A stretch of 64,000 bases of DNA from Paraburkholderia aromaticivorans (lineage in GTDB: Bacteria > Pseudomonadota > Gammaproteobacteria > Burkholderiales > Burkholderiaceae). The position numbers were made by a program, and so were the translations under genes. The notes beneath the pieces are model-generated. The model saw only the letters and a program-made list of their open reading frames with translations. It was not told the origin of the DNA and searched no databases. The stretch is from the NCBI RefSeq assembly GCF_012689525.1, contig NZ_CP051516.1, positions 2,604,001 through 2,668,000 of the forward strand, in the 5' to 3' direction. Below, piece by piece: positions 46,849 through 55,357 of this stretch (positions are counted from its first letter, which is position 1; each line of letters begins with the position of its first letter).

Positions 46849-47826
46849 TCAGAGCCAGCCGGCCTTGCGGAAGCGCCAGTACAGCACGAGGTCGACGGTC
46901 AGCATGACCAGAAGACAGATCGGATAGCCGTACTGGTAGTGCAGCTCGGGGATGCTCTGGAAATTCATCCCGTAGATGCCGGCGATCATGGTCGGCACCG
47001 CGAACAGCGCCGCGAAAGAACCGAGCCGTTTGGTCACCTCGCTCTCGGCCAGCGAAATCATGCCGAGATTGACCTGCACGGCGGTGACGATCATTTCGCG
47101 CCGTCCGTCGATGATCCTGACGATCCGCTCGAGATGGTCGTAGACATCGCGGAAGTACGCCTGCATGCCTTCGCAGATGCTCGGAATGCGGCCGCCCGTC
47201 AATTTGCTGACGGCTTCCTGCAATGGCGCGATATGGTGCTGCAAGATCACGAGGCGCCGTTTCAGCGAGTACAGATCCTGGATGATCGCGCGCGACGCCG
47301 CCGAATTGTTGCGGTCGAAAATGCGGTCTTCGAGCGCTTCGATCTCGCTGTTCATCGCCTCGATGATCGGGAAATAACGATCGACGATATCGTCGGCGAG
47401 CGCATACAGCACGAACGCCGAGCCTTCCTTGAGCAGTTGCGGCTCGCGCTCGCAGCGGGCGCGCACGTTCTGGAAGCCGGCGCGGGTGCCGCGCCGCACC
47501 GATAGCACATAGTTGGCGCCGACGAACACGTCGACTTCGCCGATCAGCAGTTCGCCTTCTTCGTCCATTTCCACCGTGTGCATCACCGCGAACAGCGACT
47601 CGCCGTACTCCTCGATCTTGGGACGCTGATGGCCGTTCTGCGCGTCTTCGATCGCGAGCTCGTGCAGACCGAACTCGTGTTTCATCACGGCCAGCTCGTC
47701 CGGGCTTGGGTCTTTCAGCGCCACCCAGACGAAACACTCGGGCCGCGCCACGTAGTCGCTGATGCTATCGATGTCGATGTCTGCCAGCTTCCGGCCGTCC
47801 TGGTAGGCGGCGCAATTGATCAGCAT
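46849..47826 (-). CDS. corA: CorA magnesium/cobalt transporter
   Basis: The 325-residue protein has a long cytoplasmic alpha/beta N-terminal domain (MLINCAAYQDGRKLADID...), a stalk helix and two C-terminal membrane helices. The channel motif is in AGIYGMNFQSIPE (GMN at about residue 287), and the second helix is YPICLLVMLTVDLVLYW. The basic C terminus ends RKAGWL. CorA pentamers admit Mg2+ or Co2+. It has no riboswitch-like leader that I can recognise, and appears monocistronic. Confidence 0.95.
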   Translation of the reverse strand: MLINCAAYQDGRKLADIDIDSISDYVARPECFVWVALKDPSPDELAVMKHEFGLHELAIEDAQNGHQRPKIEEYGESLFAVMHTVEMDEEGELLIGEVDVFVGANYVLSVRRGTRAGFQNVRARCEREPQLLKEGSAFVLYALADDIVDRYFPIIEAMNSEIEALEDRIFDRNNSAASRAIIQDLYSLKRRLVILQHHIAPLQEAVSKLTGGRIPSICEGMQAYFRDVYDHLERIVRIIDGRREMIVTAVQVNLGMISLAESEVTKRLGSFAALFAVPTMIAGIYGMNFQSIPELHYQYGYPICLLVMLTVDLVLYWRFRKAGWL

Positions 47827-48005
47827 GTTGGATTACCTTGAAAACGGAACAGACCGGCCGGACGCTTACGATACGTAAGACTGGCGGCGGATCTGCATAA
47901 ACGAATTTGCGTTAGCCGCCATGTTACGGGCTATGCGTGAAGGCTATGTATCGAATTGTTAAGCCTCGCGGCCGCCGGTGCGCCACACCCGCGAGGCAGC
48001 GCACG

Positions 48006-48332
48006 CTATTGCGCGACCCGGCGCAGCGCGATGCGGTGATCGTCGCCGAACGTGACCGACGCGCGGTTCGTGTAGCGCGTATCGGCCGTCACCGTGAAGC
48101 GCATTTCGACGACCGGATCGAACTGCGTCGATACGCCGATGCGATGCACGCCCGGGCTCAGATAGAAGACTACGTGCTCGCCGTTCATCAGGTCGGTGAC
48201 CTGCTCGCCGTCGATATACACCAGGGCGTCGCGAAAGCGGACGATCACGTCGCGGGAACGCTCACGGCGGACGTCCACGGCGACGAGCCCCGTGCCCGGC
48301 TCCGTGTAGCCGGGCTGGACGATGCGCGGCAA
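48006..48332 (-). CDS. Small hypothetical protein, probable exported type with doubtful N terminus
   Basis: The clear part encodes about 108 residues with beta-rich sequence (GTGLVAVDVRRERSRDVIVRF, VYIDGEQVTDLMNGEHVVFYLSPGVHRIGVST, ASVTFGDDHRIALRR). A short ligand-like periplasmic or lipoprotein domain often looks like this. The frame opens only with TTG 48332. An ATG at 48396 has a good GGGAGA ribosome site but is in another frame: joining the two needs a one-base change near 48335-48350. So the gene may be frameshifted, or it may truly start at TTG. No family recognised. Confidence 0.5.
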   Translation of the reverse strand: MPRIVQPGYTEPGTGLVAVDVRRERSRDVIVRFRDALVYIDGEQVTDLMNGEHVVFYLSPGVHRIGVSTQFDPVVEMRFTVTADTRYTNRASVTFGDDHRIALRRVAQ

Positions 48333-48775
48333 GCGCGCCTAGCTTCGCCAATGCGACCCGCGCGGCTTGGCGATGGTGGTGCGGACGCGTCGGCATGCTG
48401 GGTCTCCCGTGTTGTTGGTTATGGTCCTGCTTGTGTGCTTCTTCTTTCCGATCGGTATGCGGGACGATGCCTGGCCGTCCTGATTGCTGCTGCCCGTTGC
48501 TGCTGCCCAACCTTCGTTATGCATGATAGCAACGCCCGCCCGTTCTGCCAGCCTGGCCGAACGGCCGACCCTGCGACCTCTTGCACGGCGTCGCGTTCTT
48601 CTTCATGATCGCTGCAAAGGGCGGTTCCGTGGGCTGCCGCGCGTGAGGTCCGCGTGGTGGATTTACCCTCGGTTCCAGCGCATACCGTCGCCTGCCGGCA
48701 TCTCGCCTTCGCTCGAACGACAATGCGCAACGCTTCAGGTCTGGCCTCGCCGGACATACGATCAAGGAGACTGCA
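48333..48775. other. Intergenic region upstream of the cydX-like gene
   Basis: About 440 bp. No cydAB remnant, no oxidase sequence and no gene was recognised. The left end holds the possible displaced start of the hypothetical protein gene; the right end should hold the cydX-like promoter. CAAGGAG near 48763-48769 serves as the ribosome site for that gene. Confidence 0.5.
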
Positions 48776-48925
48776 ATGTGGTATTTCACCTGGATTCTCG
48801 GCATCGGCGTGGCGTTGGGCTTCGGCATCATCAACGTGATGTGGCTGGAGGCCGGCGACAAATTCACGCGTGACCCGCAACGCGCCGGCGCCGTACCCGC
48901 CTCGCCCGAGGACGCGCCTTCGTGA
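48776..48925 (+). CDS. CydX-like small membrane protein (orphan)
   Basis: The 49-residue protein begins MWYFTWILGIGVALGFGIINVMW, the conserved start of CydX/YbgT, the small subunit of cytochrome bd oxidase (MWYF-x-WILG-x9-G-I). A hydrophilic tail of about 25 residues follows. AAGGAG precedes ATG 48776. CydX normally follows cydB, but no cydA or cydB is within the window. Its stop overlaps the next gene's GTG start (GTGA), so the two are co-translated. It may serve an oxidase encoded elsewhere. Confidence 0.8.
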   Translation: MWYFTWILGIGVALGFGIINVMWLEAGDKFTRDPQRAGAVPASPEDAPS

Positions 48926-49539
48926 CTCATCTGGTTTTCTTCTGCGGTCACGCGGGCACCGGCAAGACCACGCTCGCGAAGAAGCTGCTCGGCCCGCTGA
49001 TGAGAGCGGGCGCCACGCCCTTCTGCCTGCTCGATAAAGATACGCTTTATGGCGGCTATAGCGCGGCGGCCATGGCCATGCTGACCGGCGATCCGAACGA
49101 CCGCGACAGCCCGCTGTTCCTGCAGCATCTGCGCGATCCCGAATATCGCGGCCTGCTCGATACCGCCCGCGACAATCTCGAACTCGGCATCAGCGCGATC
49201 GTGGTCGGGCCGCTCTCGCGCGAAGTGCGCGAGCGGCGCCTATTCGATCGCGCGTGGCTGGGGGTGGGTGCGGACGTGGCGCTACGGGTCGTGTGGGTCT
49301 ATACGTCGGAAGAGACGGCGCATCGGCGGATCGTGGAGCGCGCCAATCCGGACGATGCCTACAAACTCGCGCACTGGGACGAGTATCGGCAACGCCGCTT
49401 CGTGCCCAGCGGCGATATCTGCGACGACCTGTTGATGTTCGACAATACCGCGCCGACTTCGGCGGATTATGAAGCCCTGCTGGCGCGCATCGTCGGCGAG
49501 CCGCAGGCGGCGATGATCATGCCGCCGGTGCCTGTGTAG
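48922..49539 (+). CDS. AAA/P-loop kinase-like ATPase
   Basis: The 205-residue protein starts with GTG 48922 and shows MTHLVFFCGHAGTGKTTLAKKLLGPL, with Walker A at GHAGTGKT (residues ~9-16). A zeta-toxin/gluconate-kinase-like fold is suggested by FCLLDKDTLYGGYSA and the ERANPDDAYKLAHWDEYRQRRF lid region. No antitoxin-like gene is adjacent. It is translationally coupled to the cydX-like gene, and a terminator follows at 49558. The phosphate acceptor is unknown. Confidence 0.85.
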   Translation: MTHLVFFCGHAGTGKTTLAKKLLGPLMRAGATPFCLLDKDTLYGGYSAAAMAMLTGDPNDRDSPLFLQHLRDPEYRGLLDTARDNLELGISAIVVGPLSREVRERRLFDRAWLGVGADVALRVVWVYTSEETAHRRIVERANPDDAYKLAHWDEYRQRRFVPSGDICDDLLMFDNTAPTSADYEALLARIVGEPQAAMIMPPVPV

Positions 49540-49557
49540 CGTAGCGTCGGCATCAAT

Positions 49558-49582
49558 AAAAACGCCCCGAACGGGGCGTTTC
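49558..49582 (+). terminator. Intrinsic terminator after the P-loop kinase gene
   Basis: AACGCCCC-GAAC-GGGGCGTT (49561-49580), an 8-bp GC stem with a GAAC loop, is flanked by A residues on the left and TT on the right. It begins about 19 bp after the stop. Confidence 0.8.
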
Positions 49583-49670
49583 CTAGGCTCTCTGCGAAGC
49601 CGTCTTTGCTGCTCGCGGCAGACATTCATGCCTGTTGCCACGTTGTCGCACGGCCCTCGGTGCCGATCCT

Positions 49671-50768
49671 TCAGACCGTAGCCATCGTCTCCAGCGCCTG
49701 CCCCTCGTACAACTGGCCGAAGCGGTTCGCGAGGAAGTCGCGCAGCGACACCTGCTCCTGGCGCACGAAGCCCTTCTGCGGCAGCTTCTGTTCGCGGAAC
49801 AGATCGAGCACCGCGCACATCGCGCCGGCCGTGGTGATCTGGATCGCGCTCATCGGCACGCCGCACACCGTCTTTGCGAAGATCTTGCGGGTGAAGACTT
49901 CCTGCACCAGTTGACCATCGCGCATGCCGCTCACCGTAATGAACACCAGCACCACGTCTTGCGCAGTGGACGGCACCGAACGGCGCATGATGGTCTTGAG
50001 CGTGTCACGATCGCTGGCAAGACGCAGGTCTTCGAGCAGGAATTGCATCAGGTTGCGGTGGCCCGGATAACGCACCGACTTGTAGTCGAGCGACTCGACC
50101 CGGCCTGAGAGCGTTTCGCACAGCGTACCCAAGCCGCCGGAGGTATTGAAGGCTTCGTATTCGGTGCCGTCGAGCGAGAAATGTTCGAGGCCTTCGAGCG
50201 GCTGCACCCACTGCGTGCGGCTGTCGCGAATCGCTTCGCACGGCTGGCAGTACTCGTTGATCAGACCGTCGACGCTCCACGTCAGGTTGTACTTCAGCGC
50301 GTTGGTCGGGAATTCCGGCAGCGCGCCCACGCGCATCTTGACGTCGCGGATTTCCGTGAAGCGGTTCGCCAGTTCGTGCGCGGCGATGCCGATAAAGCCC
50401 GGCGCGAGACCGCACTGCGGCATGAAGGCGTGATCGGCGTCGTCGGCGATCGCGCGGATTGCATGCGTGGCGCGCACGTCTTCCGTCAGATCGAAGTAAT
50501 GCACGCCCGCGCCCTTGGCCGCCGAGGCCACGTTCACCGCGAGGTAATACGGCAGCGCGTTGACGAGCGCGTCGAAGCCTTGCACGGCGGCGCGCAGAGC
50601 GGCGGCATCGGCGGAATCCACGCGGTGGGTCGGAATGCCCTGGGCAGCGAGTTTGTCGAGCGCGTGCTGGTCGCGGTCGAACGCGACGACTTCGTAGTCG
50701 CCAGTTTCGCGCAACATGTGGGCGATGGTGTGGCCAATCAAACCTGCGCCAACGATGGCTACTTTCAT
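49671..50768 (-). CDS. Saccharopine dehydrogenase-family (lysine dehydrogenase-like) oxidoreductase
   Basis: The ~365-residue protein begins MKVAIVGAGLIGHTIAHMLRETG (NAD(P)-binding GxGxxG). FDALVNALPYYLAVNVASAAKGAGVHYFDLTED and GLAPGFIGIAAHELANRF follow the saccharopine dehydrogenase pattern. The length resembles lysine 6-dehydrogenase more than full saccharopine dehydrogenase. ATG 50768 follows AGGAGAA. An Lrp/AsnC regulator lies 222 bp upstream on the same strand, supporting an amino-acid catabolic role. The exact substrate is not proven. Confidence 0.85.
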   Translation of the reverse strand: MKVAIVGAGLIGHTIAHMLRETGDYEVVAFDRDQHALDKLAAQGIPTHRVDSADAAALRAAVQGFDALVNALPYYLAVNVASAAKGAGVHYFDLTEDVRATHAIRAIADDADHAFMPQCGLAPGFIGIAAHELANRFTEIRDVKMRVGALPEFPTNALKYNLTWSVDGLINEYCQPCEAIRDSRTQWVQPLEGLEHFSLDGTEYEAFNTSGGLGTLCETLSGRVESLDYKSVRYPGHRNLMQFLLEDLRLASDRDTLKTIMRRSVPSTAQDVVLVFITVSGMRDGQLVQEVFTRKIFAKTVCGVPMSAIQITTAGAMCAVLDLFREQKLPQKGFVRQEQVSLRDFLANRFGQLYEGQALETMATV

Positions 50769-50990
50769 GCGCTTCTCCTGATTATTGTGTGCTGTCTCCA
50801 GCTTGGGAAGTGCGCTGCGCTCGTGGCGCGGCGCCCGGCGGGCTGTACCCTTCAGCAACAGTTTAGGGAGAAGCAAAAACAGTTCATACGCGCAGAATGC
50901 TGCGGTATGACCATGAAGTTCGACGTTATGACGAACCAATCAGTCGATATGTCGGAAAGTTGTTAAAACGGTGTAAACGTCGGGCGGCGC

Positions 50991-51449
50991 TCACACCATG
51001 CCGCGGTCGATCTTGCGCGCCAGAATGATCGAAGTCGTGGTCCGCTCCACGCCTTCCAGTTCGCCGATCTGATCGAGCAGATCGTTCAGACGATCGGGCG
51101 AATCGGCGCGCAGCCACGCAACGTAATCGAACTCGCCGCTCACCGCGCACAGCAACTGCACTTCGGGCATTTTGCCAAGGCGTTTCTGCACGGCTGGCCC
51201 ATGCTTCGGCGCGATGATGATGCCGACATAAGCCACGATGCTCGCGTCGAGCACGTCCTGACCGAGCCGCACGCTGTACCCGGCAATCACGTTGCTGCGC
51301 TCGAGCCGCGCGATGCGCGCGATCACCGTGGTGCGTGCCACGTCGAGCTGGCGGGCGAGGTTAGCGACGCTCTCGCGGGCGTTCGCTTGCAGCAGCGCAA
51401 CGAGGTTGCGGTCGAGGTCGTCGAGTTGGTCGAGGCGCGGAGGTCTCAT
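50991..51449 (-). CDS. Lrp/AsnC-family transcriptional regulator
   Basis: The 152-residue protein has a helix-turn-helix in LDDLDRNLVALLQANARESVANLARQLDVARTTVIARIARLE (residues ~9-51). The C-terminal RAM/ACT-like domain ends with GVERTTTSIILARKIDRGMV. The pattern is typical of small amino-acid-responsive Lrp regulators. Given its position it probably controls the saccharopine dehydrogenase-like gene in response to lysine or a related amino acid; this is inference. Confidence 0.92.
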   Translation of the reverse strand: MRPPRLDQLDDLDRNLVALLQANARESVANLARQLDVARTTVIARIARLERSNVIAGYSVRLGQDVLDASIVAYVGIIIAPKHGPAVQKRLGKMPEVQLLCAVSGEFDYVAWLRADSPDRLNDLLDQIGELEGVERTTTSIILARKIDRGMV

Positions 51450-51587
51450 CGAGGGAAAAGGAAGTGGCTCAGGTGAGGCGGATTATCGCGCGTCTTCATC
51501 GGCAAATGGAGAAGTCACCGGGCCTATCGCCATGAACATGCCGAGCGAAATGGCAGGCGGCACAGCGCATCGCATCCGCCGTCAGGC

Positions 51588-52472
51588 TCATACACCGAAC
51601 CGTTCGACCACGAAATCGATAAAGCTGGTGAGCTTGGGCGTGGCGCGGCGATCACGCGGATACACCAGATGCACTGGCGCGCCATCGGGCAAATAATCTT
51701 CCAGCACCGACACCAGTTCGCCGCTGGCAATTTCTCTCGCCAGCAGCGCCTCCGGCTGCAACACCAACCCGAAGCCGTGCAACGCGGCCACCTTGAGCGC
51801 CTGGCCGTTGTTCGCGCGAAACCGTCCGGCACGCAACTGGCATTCATCCGCGTTGTCGCCGCCGAGTCGCCACAAACCTTCGCGGCCCCAATGCAGAAAC
51901 CCCAGGCATTCGTGATGCATCAGATCCTCCGGCGTGCGCGGCGTGCCGGCGCGCGCCAGATACGCCGGCGACGCGCACGCGCGCATCCGGTAAGGCTTCA
52001 ACGGCCGCGCGACGAAACTCGAATCCGGCAACCGGCCAATGCGCACCGACGCGTCGAAGCCCTCTTCCACCAGGTCGATCACACGGTTCGACAGATCGAG
52101 TTCGAGCGTGATGTCCGGCCAGGCGGTGAGGTACTCGGTCATCGCTGGGGCGAAGACTTCGACGCCGTACGTGAGCGGCACCGTCACCTTGAGCACGCCG
52201 CGCGGCGCGGCGGCCATCGCCTCGGCGAGCGACTCGGCTTCTTTCACGTCGGCCAGGATGCGCCGGCATTGCTCGTAATACTGCCGGCCGATCTCTGTCA
52301 GACTTTGCCGACGTGTGGTGCGCGTCAACAGCCGCGTGGCGAGCCGCGTTTCGAGCGAACGGATATGCTTGCCCACCATCGCCGACGAAATGTCGAAGCG
52401 CTCAGCGGCCGCCGTCAGGCTGCCCGCCTCGACCACGGCGACGAAAATTTCCATGCTGACGAATTTATCCAC
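51588..52472 (-). CDS. LysR-family transcriptional regulator
   Basis: The 294-residue protein has MEIFVAVVEAGSLTAAAERFDISSAMVGKHIRSLETRLATRLLTRTTRR (helix-turn-helix, residues 7-55) and an effector domain with FDASVRIGRLPDSSFVARPLKPYRM. The start is GTG 52472 with AGGAAA about ten bases upstream; ATG 52455 is a shorter alternative. The divergent neighbour is the LTxxQ gene at 52671, an unlikely classical target. Regulated genes unknown. Confidence 0.9.
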   Translation of the reverse strand: MDKFVSMEIFVAVVEAGSLTAAAERFDISSAMVGKHIRSLETRLATRLLTRTTRRQSLTEIGRQYYEQCRRILADVKEAESLAEAMAAAPRGVLKVTVPLTYGVEVFAPAMTEYLTAWPDITLELDLSNRVIDLVEEGFDASVRIGRLPDSSFVARPLKPYRMRACASPAYLARAGTPRTPEDLMHHECLGFLHWGREGLWRLGGDNADECQLRAGRFRANNGQALKVAALHGFGLVLQPEALLAREIASGELVSVLEDYLPDGAPVHLVYPRDRRATPKLTSFIDFVVERFGV

Positions 52473-52670
52473 CCGCTATTTCCTGTTCGTTTCGGTTGTA
52501 AGCGTTTGTCGCACAAGAGCCGCATTGTAGGGATATCGTGATATTAATAGCGGCGACGGCAAAGTGGGCAGCCGGCCGCCGCGCATCGTCATGACCCGCG
52601 CATGACCACCGCACGACGGGCCGCTCGCACGCGAGCCTTGTCCCAATTCGAATAGACATCAGGAGTTTCG

Positions 52671-53192
52671 ATGAAAAAAGCACTGGTAATGCTGGCCACC
52701 GCAGTCGCCATGAGCGGCGCGTTCGCACAAACTTCCGCGCCGGCGTCGGCACCGGTGAGCGCCGCTTCCGCACCCGCCGGCAAGGCCGGCCATGAGCGCA
52801 ACGTCGAAGACCGCATCGCCTACCTGCATTCGCAACTGAAGATCACCTCGGCGCAGGAATCGCAGTGGAACGCATTCGCCGACGTGATGCGCGGCAACGG
52901 CCAAACGATGGGCCAACTGTTCCAGCAACGCCGGGCCGCCACCAACGTGTCGGCGCTCGACGACATGAAGCAATACGCGACGATCGCGCAAGCGCACGCG
53001 GACGGCATGAAGAAGCTCGTCGATGCGTTCGATCCGCTGTACAACAGCTTCTCGCCGGAACAGAAGAAGCTGGCTGACGTGACCTTCCATCAGCCGGGCG
53101 GCGTGGAAGGCCATGGTCATCATGGCAAAGGCAAGGGTAAAGGCGGCAAGGCAGCGTCTGCCCCGGCAAGCGACGCCACGGTGAAGCCGTAA
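52671..53192 (+). CDS. LTxxQ-motif periplasmic protein (Spy/CpxP-like)
   Basis: The 173-residue protein has a signal peptide (MKKALVMLATAVAMSGAFA, then QTSAPAS) and a helical core with IAYLHSQLKITSAQESQWNAFADVM, where LKITSAQ fits the LTxxQ pattern repeated around residue 60. The tail is His/Gly/Lys-rich (HGHHGKGKGKGGK). Spy/CpxP relatives sense or buffer envelope stress and bind metals or unfolded proteins; the histidine tail may bind metal. ATG 52671 has a CAGGAG-type ribosome site. Confidence 0.82.
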   Translation: MKKALVMLATAVAMSGAFAQTSAPASAPVSAASAPAGKAGHERNVEDRIAYLHSQLKITSAQESQWNAFADVMRGNGQTMGQLFQQRRAATNVSALDDMKQYATIAQAHADGMKKLVDAFDPLYNSFSPEQKKLADVTFHQPGGVEGHGHHGKGKGKGGKAASAPASDATVKP

Positions 53193-53210
53193 GTGTAAAA
53201 ACCCGCTGGT

Positions 53211-53237
53211 GCGCAGTGTGGGTTCTCCACGCTGCGC
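53211..53237 (+). terminator. Hairpin after the LTxxQ gene, without T tract
   Basis: GCGCAGTGTGG and CCACGCTGCGC (one G-T wobble) form an 11-bp stem with a 5-base loop, starting 18 bp after the stop. No T run follows directly, so termination is uncertain; it may be a stabiliser. Confidence 0.4.
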
Positions 53238-53488
53238 GCGGCGGATATCTTTTGCCGTGTGCGGCAGGGTTCGCCCTCACGCTTGCCGCACGTCGAACTT
53301 TCCTGCAGTCCACACGCCGGCCGGGCTCTTCCCGCCCTGGCGATTCCGCGCGACAGACAGACGATCCGCGCCGCCATCCATCGCAAAAGAAACCGGTCGC
53401 CAGATGCATCTGGCATGATGCGAGTCGTACGCGGCCCGAAGACTTGAAGTCCGGCGCCGCCGTCAAACTCTCCACACCTGCTCGCTTC

Positions 53489-53926
53489 ATGACCGAACTG
53501 AAAAATCTCGACCTGAGTCAAGACGCCACCGCCTGCCGCGTCGTCAAAGACGAAACGGTCAGCGTGGAATTCGCCGCCGCCGAAGGCGAACTGATGAGCC
53601 TCGAAGGCCCGAACCGCTACGTCCGCGGCGACGCGCTGATCACCGGCTCGACGGGCGACCGCTGGGTCGTCTCGCGCGAACGCTTCGACGCCAAATACGT
53701 GCCCGCCGACGCAGCCGTCTCGCACGGCGAAGCCGGCGCATACCGCAACCGCCCCGCCGTCGTTCTGGCTAAACAGATGCATGAAGCGTTCACGCTCGCG
53801 CGCTCGGCAAACGGCGGCGACGTGCTGCGCGGCGTCGCCGGCGACTGGGTCATGCAATACGCGCCGGGCGACTACGGCGTGGTGCAGGCCGCCCGCTTCG
53901 CGAAGGTCTACCGGCTCGCCGATTGA
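53489..53926 (+). CDS. PGDYG-family protein
   Basis: The ~145-residue protein starts at ATG 53489 (MTELKNLDLSQDATACRVV). It contains ALITGSTGDRWVVSRERFDAKYVPA and, near the end, DWVMQYAPGDYGVVQAARFAKVYRLAD; PGDYG names the family (a small beta-rich domain). The open frame extends 5' to 53216, but that part is Arg/Pro-rich and not conserved-looking. No clear ribosome site was seen. Function of the domain is unknown. Confidence 0.75.
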   Translation: MTELKNLDLSQDATACRVVKDETVSVEFAAAEGELMSLEGPNRYVRGDALITGSTGDRWVVSRERFDAKYVPADAAVSHGEAGAYRNRPAVVLAKQMHEAFTLARSANGGDVLRGVAGDWVMQYAPGDYGVVQAARFAKVYRLAD

Positions 53927-53944
53927 GCCGTTTCCGCATGTGCT

Positions 53945-54313
53945 TTAAGCGAACTCGTCACCGAGATCCACGGTGACATCGCGCGGCACCGCTTCGCCGT
54001 TCGCATACTGTTCTTCGAGCGAGCCGATGCTCGCTTCGACATACGCGCGCAGCACCGCGAAACTGCGGCCTCGCAGCCGTGCCGGCAACGCGCGATAACG
54101 CGCCAACGCGGCCGGCGCGATCACCACGGTCATTACGATACGGCGCGCAGTCGAGCCGAAACGCATCGCCACCCAGAGAATCGCCAGCGTCGGCGTGCCG
54201 TCTTCCGCGGCGCGTTGGATGAACTGCGTCTGCTCGGGGAACAGATCGCTGATGACGCGCGCCAGTTCCTCGAACTCGGGATTGGCGCAGTCGTATTGGT
54301 AAGCTTCTTCCAT
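53945..54313 (-). CDS. Conserved-looking small protein (122 residues)
   Basis: ATG 54313 begins MEEAYQYDCANPEFEELARVISDLFPEQTQFIQRAAEDG, followed by LAILWVAMRFGSTARRIVMTVVIAPAALARYRALPARLRGRSFAVLRAYVEASIGSLEEQYANG and a DVTVDLGDEFA end. It is soluble, alpha-helical with a hydrophobic core strand, and may match one of the Burkholderia-specific DUF families, but I cannot confirm which. It is convergent with the PGDYG gene. Confidence 0.65.
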   Translation of the reverse strand: MEEAYQYDCANPEFEELARVISDLFPEQTQFIQRAAEDGTPTLAILWVAMRFGSTARRIVMTVVIAPAALARYRALPARLRGRSFAVLRAYVEASIGSLEEQYANGEAVPRDVTVDLGDEFA

Positions 54314-54467
54314 TGAAGTGTGCCGAAAGGGTGGCCTTGAAAAGAGGCCGATTGTAGAGAACGGTTGACGGTTCAAGACGGAGCGCATTTCATGCGCGCC
54401 ATCGAGTCGCCGTCATGCGACTATCGCGTGGTCGTCACGCAGTCGGCGAGCGTGCACGATGCGCGCA

Positions 54468-55286
54468 TCAAGCGACCACCACGGGACGCCTGTACGCCCG
54501 GAACAGCAACCCCGTGACGATCACCGCTCCCACGGCATACACGGCGTCCACCGCCGCGAGCGGCACGAGTTGCGCCTGGAACAACGCGGCGGGCACATCC
54601 ACCAGCGCATGCAACACGATCGCGAGCGGCAGGATGCCGCGCCAACCGGACCGCAAGCCGCGCCACATCAACACCGACAAGCCGATCTGGAACACCAGCG
54701 CGGCCACGCGTTCGAGCGCGAAAATGCCGGCGGTCTGCGGCGTCAGGCTGGCAAGAATCAGATGGATGCGCATCACCGAATCGGTCGGCAGATTGCTGAG
54801 GTAGCCGTCCAGTTCGCCGCGGTTTTCGAAGACCGCGAACAGGATCCATTGAATCTGCACCAGCACGCCGACTAGCCACGCTTCGGCGCCGCCGTGGCCG
54901 AGGCCATAAGTCAGCGCGGTGCCGTCGTTCGTTCCCGCCGCGAGCGACGTCGAGCCCGACTTCGCCGCCGCCCGCTTGAGCAGCAGCCGCATGCCGATGA
55001 ACCGCCCCACTTCCTCGCAAATACCCGCAGCCAGCGCGCCGTACACCACGAAGGCGAGCGGATTCGACAGGAAGTTCGCGGTCGCTTCATTCCGATGCAG
55101 CAAGTAGTCGTTCAACGCGCGCTCGATCACCATGGCGAACAGCGCGAACACGGCGATGCCGGTGATGGCGTCACGCGGCTTGAGCGCGAGCGGTCGGCGC
55201 AGACGGCGGTAGATCAGGAAGGGTAAAGCGGCGACGAGCAGCGTCGCGAGGGCGAGGCTCGAGAGGGTAAGCGGTGCAACAACCAT
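54468..55286 (-). CDS. YhfC-family intramembrane metalloprotease-like protein
   Basis: The 272-residue membrane protein has about seven hydrophobic segments. Motifs are ICEEVGRFIGMRLL (an EExxR-type active-site pair near residue 90), YGLGHGGAEAWLVGVL (HGGxE) and LPLAIVLHALVDVPAAL (the C-terminal histidine). This pattern matches YhfC/PrsW-like CPBP-related membrane proteases. ATG 55286 follows AAGGAA. It is followed by no partner gene; the substrate is unknown. Confidence 0.82.
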   Translation of the reverse strand: MVVAPLTLSSLALATLLVAALPFLIYRRLRRPLALKPRDAITGIAVFALFAMVIERALNDYLLHRNEATANFLSNPLAFVVYGALAAGICEEVGRFIGMRLLLKRAAAKSGSTSLAAGTNDGTALTYGLGHGGAEAWLVGVLVQIQWILFAVFENRGELDGYLSNLPTDSVMRIHLILASLTPQTAGIFALERVAALVFQIGLSVLMWRGLRSGWRGILPLAIVLHALVDVPAALFQAQLVPLAAVDAVYAVGAVIVTGLLFRAYRRPVVVA

Positions 55287-55357
55287 GAGTTTCCTTGCGA
55301 TGTCCGGCGCGCACCCGCTGCGCGCCGCAGCCCGAATGATCGCAGATCGGCGCGAAT

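Noticed and set aside
48339..48880. Minus-strand frames overlapping the cydX-like gene and its upstream region
   Set aside because: They lack a good start context and have the composition of shadows of the plus-strand gene.
48922..49539. Calling the P-loop kinase a zeta toxin
   Set aside because: Some fold motifs fit, but no epsilon-like antitoxin is adjacent and the partner is a cydX-like gene, so the toxin label is not supported.
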